From Actinomycetota bacterium (lineage in GTDB: Bacteria; Actinomycetota; Thermoleophilia; Gaiellales; Gaiellaceae), in assembly GCA_005888365.1 (NCBI GenBank), contig VAWZ01000013.1, positions 1 through 42,579 on the forward strand: a stretch of DNA of 42,579 bases, in the 5' to 3' direction. Below, piece by piece: positions 34,732-41,634 of the stretch (position 1 is the stretch's first letter; the number at the start of each line of letters is the position of its first letter). Below the pieces are notes generated by a model, which had not been told where the DNA came from, did not search any database, and saw nothing but the letters and a program-made list of their open reading frames with translations. The translations under genes were made by a program, and so were the position numbers.

Positions 34732-35695
34732 GTGAAGGCGGTACGGATCCACGAGGACGGTGGCCCGGAGGTGCTCGTTCTCGAGGACGTGCCCGACCCC
34801 GAGGCGGGCGCCGGAGAGGTCCTCGTCGAGCTCAGAGCTGCGGCCCTCAATCATCTCGACGTCTGGATACGGCGAGGCCTGCCCTCCGTCCCCAAGCCTC
34901 GCATCCTCGGGGCCGACGGAGCGGGAGTCGTGGCCGCCCTCGGCGCTGGTGTCGCGGGCTTCGAGATCGGCGAGCGCGTCGTCATCAACCCCGGGATCCC
35001 GCACGACGGCCGGATCACGGTGATCGGAGAGCACACCGACGGCACCTACTGCGAGCTCAAGGCGATTCCCGCCTCACAGCTGCACGCTCTCGCCGGCTCG
35101 CTCTCGTTCGAGGAGGGAGCCGCCTTTCCGCTCGTCTTCGAGACGGCCCACCGCATGCTCGTGACAAAGGCCGGTGTCCGCGAGGGGGAGAACGTCCTGA
35201 TCTGGGGCATTGGCGGCGGCGTCGCCCTCGCTTCGCTCGAGATCTGCCGTGCGTTCGGCGCGCGGACGATCGTGACCTCTTCGAGCGCGGAGAAGCTCGA
35301 GCTCGCGGCAGCAGCCGGCGCGGACGTCCTCGTCGACCACTCCGTTGACGACGTCGTCGAGGTCGTGCGGGAGGCGACAGGAGGCAGAGGCGTCGACATC
35401 GTCGTCGAGACGGTCGGCGAAGCGACGTGGGAGCGCTCGCTCGCCGCTGCGGCGAACGAAGGACGGATCGTTGTCTGCGGTGCCACATCCGGCCACAGAG
35501 CAGCTGACCGTGTACGGCTCGACCATGGGACTGCCGAGCGACTTCGAGGCCGCGTACGAGCTGATCCGAAACGGCCGCTCCAGGGTGCACATCGACAGCG
35601 TCTATCCCCTACGTGAGGCTCAGGCCGCCCACGAGCGGCTCGAGTCGGGGAGTCAGTTCGGCAAGGTCGTGCTCTCGATCAGCAAGTCACCCTGA
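34732..35695 (+). pseudogene. Quinone oxidoreductase/zinc-type alcohol dehydrogenase-like, frame broken near 35495
   Basis: MDR-superfamily NAD(P)H-dependent reductase. From GTG 34732: GPEVLVLEDVPDPEAGAGEV, AALNHLDVWIRRGLP, GADGAGVV, the nucleotide-binding motif WGIGGGVALASLEICRAFGA and IVVCGATSGHRA. The homology then jumps to another frame at TEQLTVYGSTMGLPSDFEAA and ends correctly at KVVLSISKSP. About ten residues seem missing at the break, so a short deletion of a length not divisible by three removed part of the C-terminal domain. The unbroken reading of the first frame ends at 35616 in unrelated sequence. Real pseudogene or assembly collapse. Confidence 0.82.
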
Positions 35696-35744
35696 CGTCA
35701 CGCGGACGCGGGCTCCGGCCGGCGGGGCCACACGATGTCGGGGG

Positions 35745-36044
35745 CTAACCGAAGCCGAGGATGAACTTTGCGTCTTCCGACATTCGGTCGGGCGTCCACG
35801 GCGGGTCGAATGTCAGCTCTGCCTCGACGTTCTCGACCCCGGGTACGGAGCTCGCCACGTCGACGATCCCGTCGGCGATCATCGCCCCCGCCGGACAGCC
35901 CATCGACGTCAAGCTGTAGAGCACCTTCACGCTCGAGCCGTCGACCTCGACGTCGTACATGAGGCCGAGCTCGACGATGTCCATGCCCAGCTCCGGGTCT
36001 TCGACCTGATGAAGTGCTTCGACGACGTCGTCCCGAGTAACCAC
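35745..36044 (-). CDS. MIP18/DUF59-family metal-sulfur cluster assembly protein
   Basis: 99-residue cytosolic protein of the PaaD/SufT/MIP18 group, which aids iron-sulfur cluster maturation. Family motifs VTRDDVVEALHQVEDPELGM, VELGLMYDVEVDG, LTSMGCPAGAMIADGIVDV (with the conserved Cys) and LTFDPPWTPDRMSEDAK are all present. It starts at GTG 36044. Its first 118 bases overlap, in another frame, the C-terminal end of the 2-phosphoglycerate kinase reading. It is the last gene of the cDPG operon, and the functional link, if any, is not known. Confidence 0.92.
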   Translation of the reverse strand: MVTRDDVVEALHQVEDPELGMDIVELGLMYDVEVDGSSVKVLYSLTSMGCPAGAMIADGIVDVASSVPGVENVEAELTFDPPWTPDRMSEDAKFILGFG

Positions 36045-36955
36045 ACGGCCAGTCTAGCCCGGAGAGGTCGCCGTCGCAGGACGAGGTCCATGACCTCGGC
36101 GATCGCACGGTCGAGCGAGTCGTTGGGGATCACGGGGACGTCGTGGCGCCGTGCACGCTCGATCAGGTAGTCCTGGATCTCCCGGATCTGGGGCAGCGAG
36201 TCGAGGTACTTCTCGAGCGGCCGCAGGCCTTCGGTCGAGTAGTCCCGCACCCAGAAATGGCTGCGATGGAGGTTCTCGTCCTCGATCGCGACGATGCACT
36301 GCACGACGAACGCCGCGGGCACCTCGGTCGTAACCATGCCCGGGACGAGATGGACGCCCTCGAGGACCATCGACCAGCGTTCGGTCGCGGCGCGCTCGAG
36401 GGCCGCATGGACGCCGACGAGCACATTTCGAGTCTGGTCGAGGAAGCCGAGGAGTGCGGCGTCACCGGACTCCTCCTCCTCCGCCCTGGTAAGTGCTAGG
36501 CGCGCCTCGAAGCTCGAGTAGTGCACCGAGGGCATGAACTCCTCGGAGAAGAACGCGCGCATTGTTTGCCGCATGAAGTCGGTGGAGGTCACGCGCGTGA
36601 TGCCGAGACGGTGTGCCACCTCGGTCGCGATGGTCGACTTTCCCGTACCGGTCGTTCCACCGACGAGCAGGAGCACCGGATCCTCCAGCCGTTGCAGCGC
36701 GTCGAGCTTGCGGAGGCGGCGAACCGTCTTGGCCGCTTCCTCGTCTCCGATGACCTCCGCCGCGAGCTCGCCGAGCCGGTCCAGGTCGAGCGAGTGCGCG
36801 CCGCGCTCCCCGAGGTCGCGGTCGGCTCGGCGTGCGATGAGCGACGCGCGCTCGGGATCGAGACCGGTGACGGTCAGCGCCCGCGCCATCAGACCCTTCG
36901 AGAAGGGCGCTTCGTCGCCGAGCGGTAGCGGGTTGAGATAGCGACGCTCTTTCAT
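35927..36955 (-). CDS. 2-phosphoglycerate kinase (ATP-cone plus kinase)
   Basis: Phosphorylates 2-phosphoglycerate to 2,3-diphosphoglycerate, the first committed step to cyclic 2,3-diphosphoglycerate. The N-terminal 90 residues form an ATP-cone regulatory domain (LNPLPLGDEAPFSKGLMARAL), then the P-loop GGTTGTGKSTIATEVAHRLG (99-118) and the kinase core with TSTDFMRQTMRAFFSEEFMP, VLEGVHLVPGM and a QIREIQDYLIERA tail. After about residue 297 (DLVLRR) the reading runs 40 more residues in an alternate frame over the next gene and ends at 35927, so the natural C-terminus is uncertain. It starts with ATG overlapping the cDPG synthetase stop (ATGA). Confidence 0.9.
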   Translation of the reverse strand: MKERRYLNPLPLGDEAPFSKGLMARALTVTGLDPERASLIARRADRDLGERGAHSLDLDRLGELAAEVIGDEEAAKTVRRLRKLDALQRLEDPVLLLVGGTTGTGKSTIATEVAHRLGITRVTSTDFMRQTMRAFFSEEFMPSVHYSSFEARLALTRAEEEESGDAALLGFLDQTRNVLVGVHAALERAATERWSMVLEGVHLVPGMVTTEVPAAFVVQCIVAIEDENLHRSHFWVRDYSTEGLRPLEKYLDSLPQIREIQDYLIERARRHDVPVIPNDSLDRAIAEVMDLVLRRRPLRARLAVWLLGTTSSKHFIRSKTRSWAWTSSSSASCTTSRSTARA

Positions 36956-38220
36956 TGTCCAATTCGTGCCATTTCCACGAGCAACTCGTCAAGTCCCCGT
37001 CCACCCGAAACCAAAAACACATCGTTCGCCGCGAGCACGACCTCGCCTCCTCGGTGGAGCGCATGCTCCGCCACCACGTCAATGGCTGCGGCTTTGAGCT
37101 CGACGAGATAAACCTCGGCCTCGATCCCGGGTAGCTCGCGAGCCAGCGCTGAACGATCGGCGAGATTGCCCGAGACGTGCACGATCCGAGCCCCGTGCTC
37201 GCGGCGCAGGTGCTCGGCGAGCACTGCATGCGCGGTGGGCGGCGCGGTGCAGAAGTACGCAACCGAGCGACCGGAGACGTCCTTCAGCGGTCTCGGCCGA
37301 AGCACGGTCGGGACGACCTCGACGCCGGGACGGGCGACTGCTCGCGCAGCCTCGACCACCGGCTCCCAGGCCGACCTCTCCTCAGCGAGCGTGACGAGCA
37401 CGAGATCGGCGAGCAGGATGCGGTATGCGTTCAGGTAGCCCGCAGCCACCTCAGGGCGTTGCGTGCCGCCGACGACGACGATTCGTCGGTCGGTCGCAAC
37501 GGGCGGCAACGCCGCTCCGCTGCCGTCGAAGACGACGAGTTCGGGGTCGAGCTCGATCGCGAGACGCGCGCCCTCTTCGACGTTCGACGCGAAGACCGAA
37601 CCGGCGAGCCCGCCTCCGCACCTGCGGCAACCGACCGTCGTGACACCGGTGAGCGCTGCGGTTTCGAGGTGATCGGACGCTGCGTGGCGTCCGGAGCGAG
37701 ACAGCTCGACAAGTGCCTCGACCGTCGGCTGGACGGTGATCGGCTCGGGCTCCGAGGGGCCGCCGCGGCCCATGGCGACGACGACGAGGCGAATACGAGG
37801 CGAGAGCAGCCGGGCCAGATAGCCCGTGACCGCGGTCTTGCCTACCCGCTTGCCGGTCCCGAGGACAGCGATGGAAGGGAGCGGGAACGGCGCCCCCACG
37901 GGAGGGTCGAAGCGAAAATCGGCTCCGACATAGGGAACACCGCGCGCGAGCACACTGCTCGCGAGCCGTAATCGTTCGACAGGGCCGAGCACCGGCTCGT
38001 CGGACAGATCGACGACCAGCTCCGGCCGGAACCGCTCGAACGCGTCGTCGAGGTCGGCGGCGAGCGGAACGCCGTAGTCGGCGTCGCCGCGCAGCTTCTC
38101 GGTGCCGCCGACGAGGACCGCGCCGACCACGTCGTGCGGCAGCTCCGCGATCGCATCCTTGACCACGGGTGGGTAGTGCTCGCCGTCGACGATCGCGAGT
38201 GCCCGGCCGGCGAAGCTCAA
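36952..38220 (-). CDS. Cyclic 2,3-diphosphoglycerate synthetase
   Basis: Closes the intramolecular pyrophosphate of cyclic 2,3-diphosphoglycerate at the cost of ATP. It has 422 residues from TTG 38220. Family signatures known to me from methanogen enzymes are all here: VDGEHYPPVV near 11-20, GGTEKLR near 39-44, DLSDEPVLGPVERLRLASSV, YVGADFRFDPP, the P-loop GTGKRVGKTA (121-130), VAMGRGG, TTVGCRRCGGGLAGSVF, FDGSGAALPPV and PTVLRPRPLKDVSGR. The TTG overlaps the phosphoesterase stop (TTGA), and its own stop overlaps the kinase start. The open frame continues upstream to 38508 only inside the phosphoesterase gene. Confidence 0.92.
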   Translation of the reverse strand: MSFAGRALAIVDGEHYPPVVKDAIAELPHDVVGAVLVGGTEKLRGDADYGVPLAADLDDAFERFRPELVVDLSDEPVLGPVERLRLASSVLARGVPYVGADFRFDPPVGAPFPLPSIAVLGTGKRVGKTAVTGYLARLLSPRIRLVVVAMGRGGPSEPEPITVQPTVEALVELSRSGRHAASDHLETAALTGVTTVGCRRCGGGLAGSVFASNVEEGARLAIELDPELVVFDGSGAALPPVATDRRIVVVGGTQRPEVAAGYLNAYRILLADLVLVTLAEERSAWEPVVEAARAVARPGVEVVPTVLRPRPLKDVSGRSVAYFCTAPPTAHAVLAEHLRREHGARIVHVSGNLADRSALARELPGIEAEVYLVELKAAAIDVVAEHALHRGGEVVLAANDVFLVSGGRGLDELLVEMARIGQ

Positions 38221-39026
38221 GTGCGGGCCGTGATCTCGTCTTCGATCGAACCCGTGAACTTCGCGTACTCGAGCGTGTCGAGAGAGAACCGAACGAGCTT
38301 CACCTGGCCGTGGAACGGGTGCTGCCTCCAGATGTCGACGTTGCGGTCGGCGATCTCGATCACGTTGTAACAGGGTCGTGTGTTTCCGCGCAGTCGCAAC
38401 GACGAGACCGTGCCGGCGTTGACCACGAACAGGTCCTCGAGCCTCCAGACATAGGGAACGTGCTTGTGGCCGGAGAGCACGAGCCGCACTCCTGAGCGCT
38501 GCAGGCACTCGATCGCGTCGCCCGCGTCGTACACGACGTTGCGCTCACGTCCCGTGCCGGGTACGGGCAGGAGGTGATGGTGGAGCACGAAGATCCGAAG
38601 CTCCGCGGCGTCGTCGTCCGCGAACTGCTGCTCGATCCAGCGATACCGCCCCCGGCCGATCTGGCCGTGGTCGAGATCCGGCTCGCTCGAGTCGATGGCG
38701 ACGATCGTGACCCCGCCCTTGCGCAGGACCGAGTTCCGCTCGCCGAAGAGCTCCTCGAAGTGCACATAGCCGACGTTCCGCGAGTCGTGGTTTCCGGGAA
38801 CCACGACGATCGAGTCGCAGTCGATCCGATCGACGTACTCGCGTGCCGTCAGGTACTCGTGCCGGAAGCCGAACGTCGTCAAGTCTCCCGAGCAAACCAC
38901 GATGTCCGGCTGCAGCTCGTTGATCTCGCCGATCGCCCGCTCGAGCAGGCTCGCCTCGAAGTAGGGCCCTCCACAATGGAGATCGGAGAGCTGAGCGATC
39001 CGGAAGATCGGCTCGGAGGCTGCCAT
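38217..39026 (-). CDS. Calcineurin-like (CpdA-type) metallophosphoesterase
   Basis: 269-residue dinuclear-metal phosphoesterase of the class III cyclic-nucleotide phosphodiesterase type. Motifs in order: QLSDLHCGG (D-x-H, near 12-20), CSGDLTTFGF, VPGNHDSRN, VLHHHLLPVPGTG and LSGHKHVPYVW (GHxH). No signal peptide, so cytosolic. It is the first gene of the overlapping cDPG operon (TTGA overlap with the synthetase), so its substrate may be cyclic 2,3-diphosphoglycerate or a phosphorylated intermediate; cyclic AMP hydrolysis is the family default. Substrate choice is inference. Confidence 0.9.
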   Translation of the reverse strand: MAASEPIFRIAQLSDLHCGGPYFEASLLERAIGEINELQPDIVVCSGDLTTFGFRHEYLTAREYVDRIDCDSIVVVPGNHDSRNVGYVHFEELFGERNSVLRKGGVTIVAIDSSEPDLDHGQIGRGRYRWIEQQFADDDAAELRIFVLHHHLLPVPGTGRERNVVYDAGDAIECLQRSGVRLVLSGHKHVPYVWRLEDLFVVNAGTVSSLRLRGNTRPCYNVIEIADRNVDIWRQHPFHGQVKLVRFSLDTLEYAKFTGSIEDEITART

Positions 39027-39082
39027 CCAGGACAGTGTACGAGGTCAACCAACGGGTAACCCGGGCCGTCCGAGGCCGTTGC

Positions 39083-39088
39083 TACCCT
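39083..39088 (+). promoter_or_regulatory. Candidate -10 before the nuclease-like gene
   Basis: TACCCT lies 7 bases before GTG 39096 in the 69-base divergent gap with the metallophosphoesterase gene, giving a leaderless start. No clear -35. Confidence 0.35.
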
Positions 39089-39095
39089 GGCGCAG

Positions 39096-39464
39096 GTGCG
39101 GGTCGAAAGCCCCGTTTTCCAGGCTTATTGCGGCTTGGAGCCCCCTCGCTTTGCCAATCGCAGCGAGCTCGAGTGTGCGAAGATCCTCGACTACTACGGC
39201 GTGCGCTGGGACTACGAGCCGCAGTCGTTCGTCCTCGAACGAGACGACGACGGCAAGGTGGTCAGCGCGTTCACACCCGACTTCTACCTGCCAGAGCAGA
39301 ACCTCTTCATCGAGGTGACCGTGATGAAGCAGTCTCTCGTGACCCGCAAGAACCGCAAGATTCGCGAGCTGCGGAGGCTCTACCCGCACGTCCGAGTGAA
39401 GCTCTTCTACCGACGCGACATCGAGCGCCTCGCGCAGCGCTACCGGCTGCGCCTTGCCTCTTGA
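39096..39464 (+). CDS. Small PD-(D/E)XK nuclease-like protein
   Basis: 122 residues. The pattern FANRSELECAKILDYYGVRW (conserved Glu), DYEPQSFVLERDDDG, FTPDFYLPEQNLFIEVTVMK (Asp, then Glu-x-Thr-x-x-Lys) and RKNRKIRELRRLYP fits the PD-(D/E)XK nuclease fold: E, D, (E/Q)xK spaced as expected. It has no helicase or specificity domain and lies directly upstream of hpt. Function unknown; it may be an accessory nuclease or a nucleotide-metabolism partner. The start is GTG at 39096, with a TACCCT element 7 bases before it. Confidence 0.72.
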   Translation: MRVESPVFQAYCGLEPPRFANRSELECAKILDYYGVRWDYEPQSFVLERDDDGKVVSAFTPDFYLPEQNLFIEVTVMKQSLVTRKNRKIRELRRLYPHVRVKLFYRRDIERLAQRYRLRLAS

Positions 39465-39498
39465 GCTGGGCCTCTTGAGCTGGGTCTCATGAGCTGGG
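39457..39498. repeat. Three tandem 14-base repeats before hpt
   Basis: cctcttgagctggg (39457-39470), identical copy 39471-39484, and tctcatgagctggg (39485-39498), followed by a partial copy cctcctagg. The nuclease-like stop lies in the first copy and hpt starts 10 bases after the last. Copy-number change would alter the spacing or reading across the junction. Confidence 0.8.
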
Positions 39499-39508
39499 CC
39501 TCCTAGGC

Positions 39509-40087
39509 GTGTCCGCGAACATGCTCACCTCCGAGCACGGCCGGGTCGGGGCCGTGTACCTGACGCGCGAGGAGATCGCGGCGCGCGTCACCGCGCTCGG
39601 AGCAGAGATCACCTCGGACTACGAGGGCCGCGATCTCCTGCTCATAGCGCCCCTGAAGTCGAGTGTCGTCTTCCTCGCCGACCTGACCCGAGCCGTCCCT
39701 CTGCCGCACGCGCTCGACGTCGTGGAGCTCGCACCGTATTCCGAAGGCCGTGACGGGGGGGTGCGACTTCTGAAGGACGTCGACGTCCCGCTCGCAGGCC
39801 GTGACGTCATCGTCGTCGAGGACGTCGTCGACACCGGGCTGACGCTCCACTTCCTCTACCGGACGCTCGCCCTTCGCGATCCGGCGAGCCTCGTCGCCGT
39901 AACCCTCCTCGACCGCCCGTACCGCCGGCTGGTCGAGGACATACCGCTCCGCTACGTGGGCTTCACGGTTCCCGATGAGCTCTTCGCCGGCTACGGGCTC
40001 GGGCTCGACGAGCGCTGGCGTGCGCTGCCCGACTTGCACCTCGTCGTCGGGACGGAGCTCCCGGAAGCGGCGAGCGAAGCCGCGTAG
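39509..40087 (+). CDS. hpt: Hypoxanthine/guanine phosphoribosyltransferase
   Basis: Purine salvage enzyme turning hypoxanthine or guanine plus PRPP into IMP/GMP. It has 192 residues from GTG 39509. Motifs: VYLTREEIAARVTALGAEIT, LLLIAPLKSSVVFLADLTRA (the usual VGxLKG-like loop), the PRPP-binding VIVVEDVVDTGLTLHFLYRTL near 104-124, and DRPYRRLVEDIPLRYVGF. ATG at 39521 is an alternative start. Convergent with the M23 peptidase gene, six bases apart. Confidence 0.93.
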   Translation: MSANMLTSEHGRVGAVYLTREEIAARVTALGAEITSDYEGRDLLLIAPLKSSVVFLADLTRAVPLPHALDVVELAPYSEGRDGGVRLLKDVDVPLAGRDVIVVEDVVDTGLTLHFLYRTLALRDPASLVAVTLLDRPYRRLVEDIPLRYVGFTVPDELFAGYGLGLDERWRALPDLHLVVGTELPEAASEAA

Positions 40088-40093
40088 ACCCCG

Positions 40094-41275
40094 TTACAGA
40101 TACGAGAGCGGGTCAACGGGGACCCCGTTCACGCGCACTTCGAAATGCACGTGCGGCCCGGTCGAGTGACCGGTCGACCCTGAGAGCGAGATGACCTGCC
40201 CCTGCGCGACGTGGTCGCCGACGCGTACGAGGAGCGACGAGTTGTGGGCGTAGGCCGTGGCCAGCCCGTTTCCGTGGTCGACGGCGACCAGGAAGCCGTA
40301 CCCGCTCATCCAGCCGGAGTACACGACCGTTCCCGCGGCCGCGGCGTGCACGGGCGTGCCCGTCGGCACAGCGATGTCGATGCCGGTGTGCATACGCCCC
40401 CAGCGCATGCCGAACCCACTCGTCACCGGCCCGTTCACCGGCCAGATCAGCCCGGCTGCGGAAGGAGCGCCGGTCGAGAACTGGCCACTCTGAGCTGCCT
40501 GAATCTGCGCGCCGAGGGCAGCACTTTCCGCCTCGAGCCCCTGGACCTCCGAGAGGAACTCCTGTCGGGTCTCGCGCGCATCCGCGAGCGCCCCCGCTTT
40601 CAGCCGCTGGGCGCCGAGCAACGTGTTCCGGTTCGTGACGAGCGCGTCACGCACATGGCGCGCCTCGTCAGTTCGAGCCGAGATGAGCGTGACGGTGGCT
40701 TCCGTCAGGCGACGGGTCTCGCCCGTCGCGCGGCGCTCAGCGGCCGCCTCCGCCTTCGCCTCCCCCACCTGACGAGCGATCCGCTCGTCCTGGAGCCCGA
40801 TCCGGTTCATGAAGTCGACGTTGTCGATGAGCTCCGAAAGGCTCGAGACGGAGACGAGGACGGACAACACGTCTGGCGGCTCGGCCATGTACATCGCACG
40901 CACGCGCTGCTCGAGCACCTGCACGACACGCCGGTACTCGGCCTGGAGACGGGCGAGTCGGGTCGTCTCGATCCGAAGCTTCGCGCTCAGCTCGAGCAAA
41001 CGCGCCCGTTGCGAGGTGAGCTCTCCGTCGAGGCGGTCGAGGTTGCGCTGCGCCTCGTCCACCGCCGCTTGCGCCGACCGCAGCGCGCTCGCGACCTCCG
41101 AGAGCTGCGACGTGAGGACCCCTTCGCGCTCCTTCGCCGCGCCGATCTCGTGCTGGAGCGTCGAGATGCGAGAGTCGACCCGGGTCTTCCGACTCCCGAC
41201 GCCGTCACCCGACGCGGGCGCGGCGACCGCGAGCCAGAGGGCCACGGCGGAGACGAGCAACCAGCGTCGCCTCAT
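40094..41275 (-). CDS. M23 (LytM) family peptidase with coiled coil
   Basis: 393-residue exported wall hydrolase or activator of EnvC/NlpD type. The signal peptide is LLVSAVALWLAVAAPASG (about 5-22). Residues about 30-270 form long coiled coils (LQHEIGAAKEREGVLTSQLS, RNLDRLDGELTSQRARLLEL). The C-terminal LytM domain carries HTGIDIAVPTGTPVHAAAAG, GYGFLVAVDHGNGLATAYAH and HVHFEVRV, with the zinc ligands HxxxD and HxH present, so it should be catalytically active. It starts with ATG overlapping the CcmI-like stop (ATGA). Confidence 0.92.
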   Translation of the reverse strand: MRRRWLLVSAVALWLAVAAPASGDGVGSRKTRVDSRISTLQHEIGAAKEREGVLTSQLSEVASALRSAQAAVDEAQRNLDRLDGELTSQRARLLELSAKLRIETTRLARLQAEYRRVVQVLEQRVRAMYMAEPPDVLSVLVSVSSLSELIDNVDFMNRIGLQDERIARQVGEAKAEAAAERRATGETRRLTEATVTLISARTDEARHVRDALVTNRNTLLGAQRLKAGALADARETRQEFLSEVQGLEAESAALGAQIQAAQSGQFSTGAPSAAGLIWPVNGPVTSGFGMRWGRMHTGIDIAVPTGTPVHAAAAGTVVYSGWMSGYGFLVAVDHGNGLATAYAHNSSLLVRVGDHVAQGQVISLSGSTGHSTGPHVHFEVRVNGVPVDPLSYL

Positions 41276-41634
41276 CGCGACAAGGTTCGCGTGCGGGGCG
41301 GATGTCCCTGCCCCCCGCCGTCCGCCGGAGGCTGCTCGGCGGGCTCCCGCTCGAGTGCCTGCAAGGCCTGTGCCGCCTCACGTCGCAGCGGGCCCACCAG
41401 CCGCCGGTAGTCCTCATCGGAGATCGTTCCCGTCCGATGATCGAACTCGAGCTCCTTTAGCGCCGCGAGCGCGCGATCGCGTGCCTCGAGGAGCTCGAGA
41501 CGTCGCCGTTCTTCCTCGTCGAGCTCTCCGAGACTGTCCGACTCGGGCGCAGGCTCCCTGAGGAAGGGGAGCGCGACGAGGACGACGCAGCCGACGGCGA
41601 GCAGCGCCGCGAGCACGAGCGCCGCAAAGGTCAA
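41272..41634 (-). CDS. CcmI-like cytochrome c biogenesis membrane protein
   Basis: 120 residues: one N-terminal membrane helix (FAALVLAALLAVGCVVLVAL), an acidic region and the motif DRALAALKELEFDHRTGTISDEDYRRL, typical of the short CcmI-type proteins that sit after ccmF. It probably helps deliver apocytochrome c to the haem-lyase complex. ATGA overlaps link it to ccmF upstream (41631-41634) and to the M23 peptidase downstream (41272-41275). Confidence 0.75.
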   Translation of the reverse strand: MTFAALVLAALLAVGCVVLVALPFLREPAPESDSLGELDEEERRRLELLEARDRALAALKELEFDHRTGTISDEDYRRLVGPLRREAAQALQALEREPAEQPPADGGGQGHPPRTRTLSR

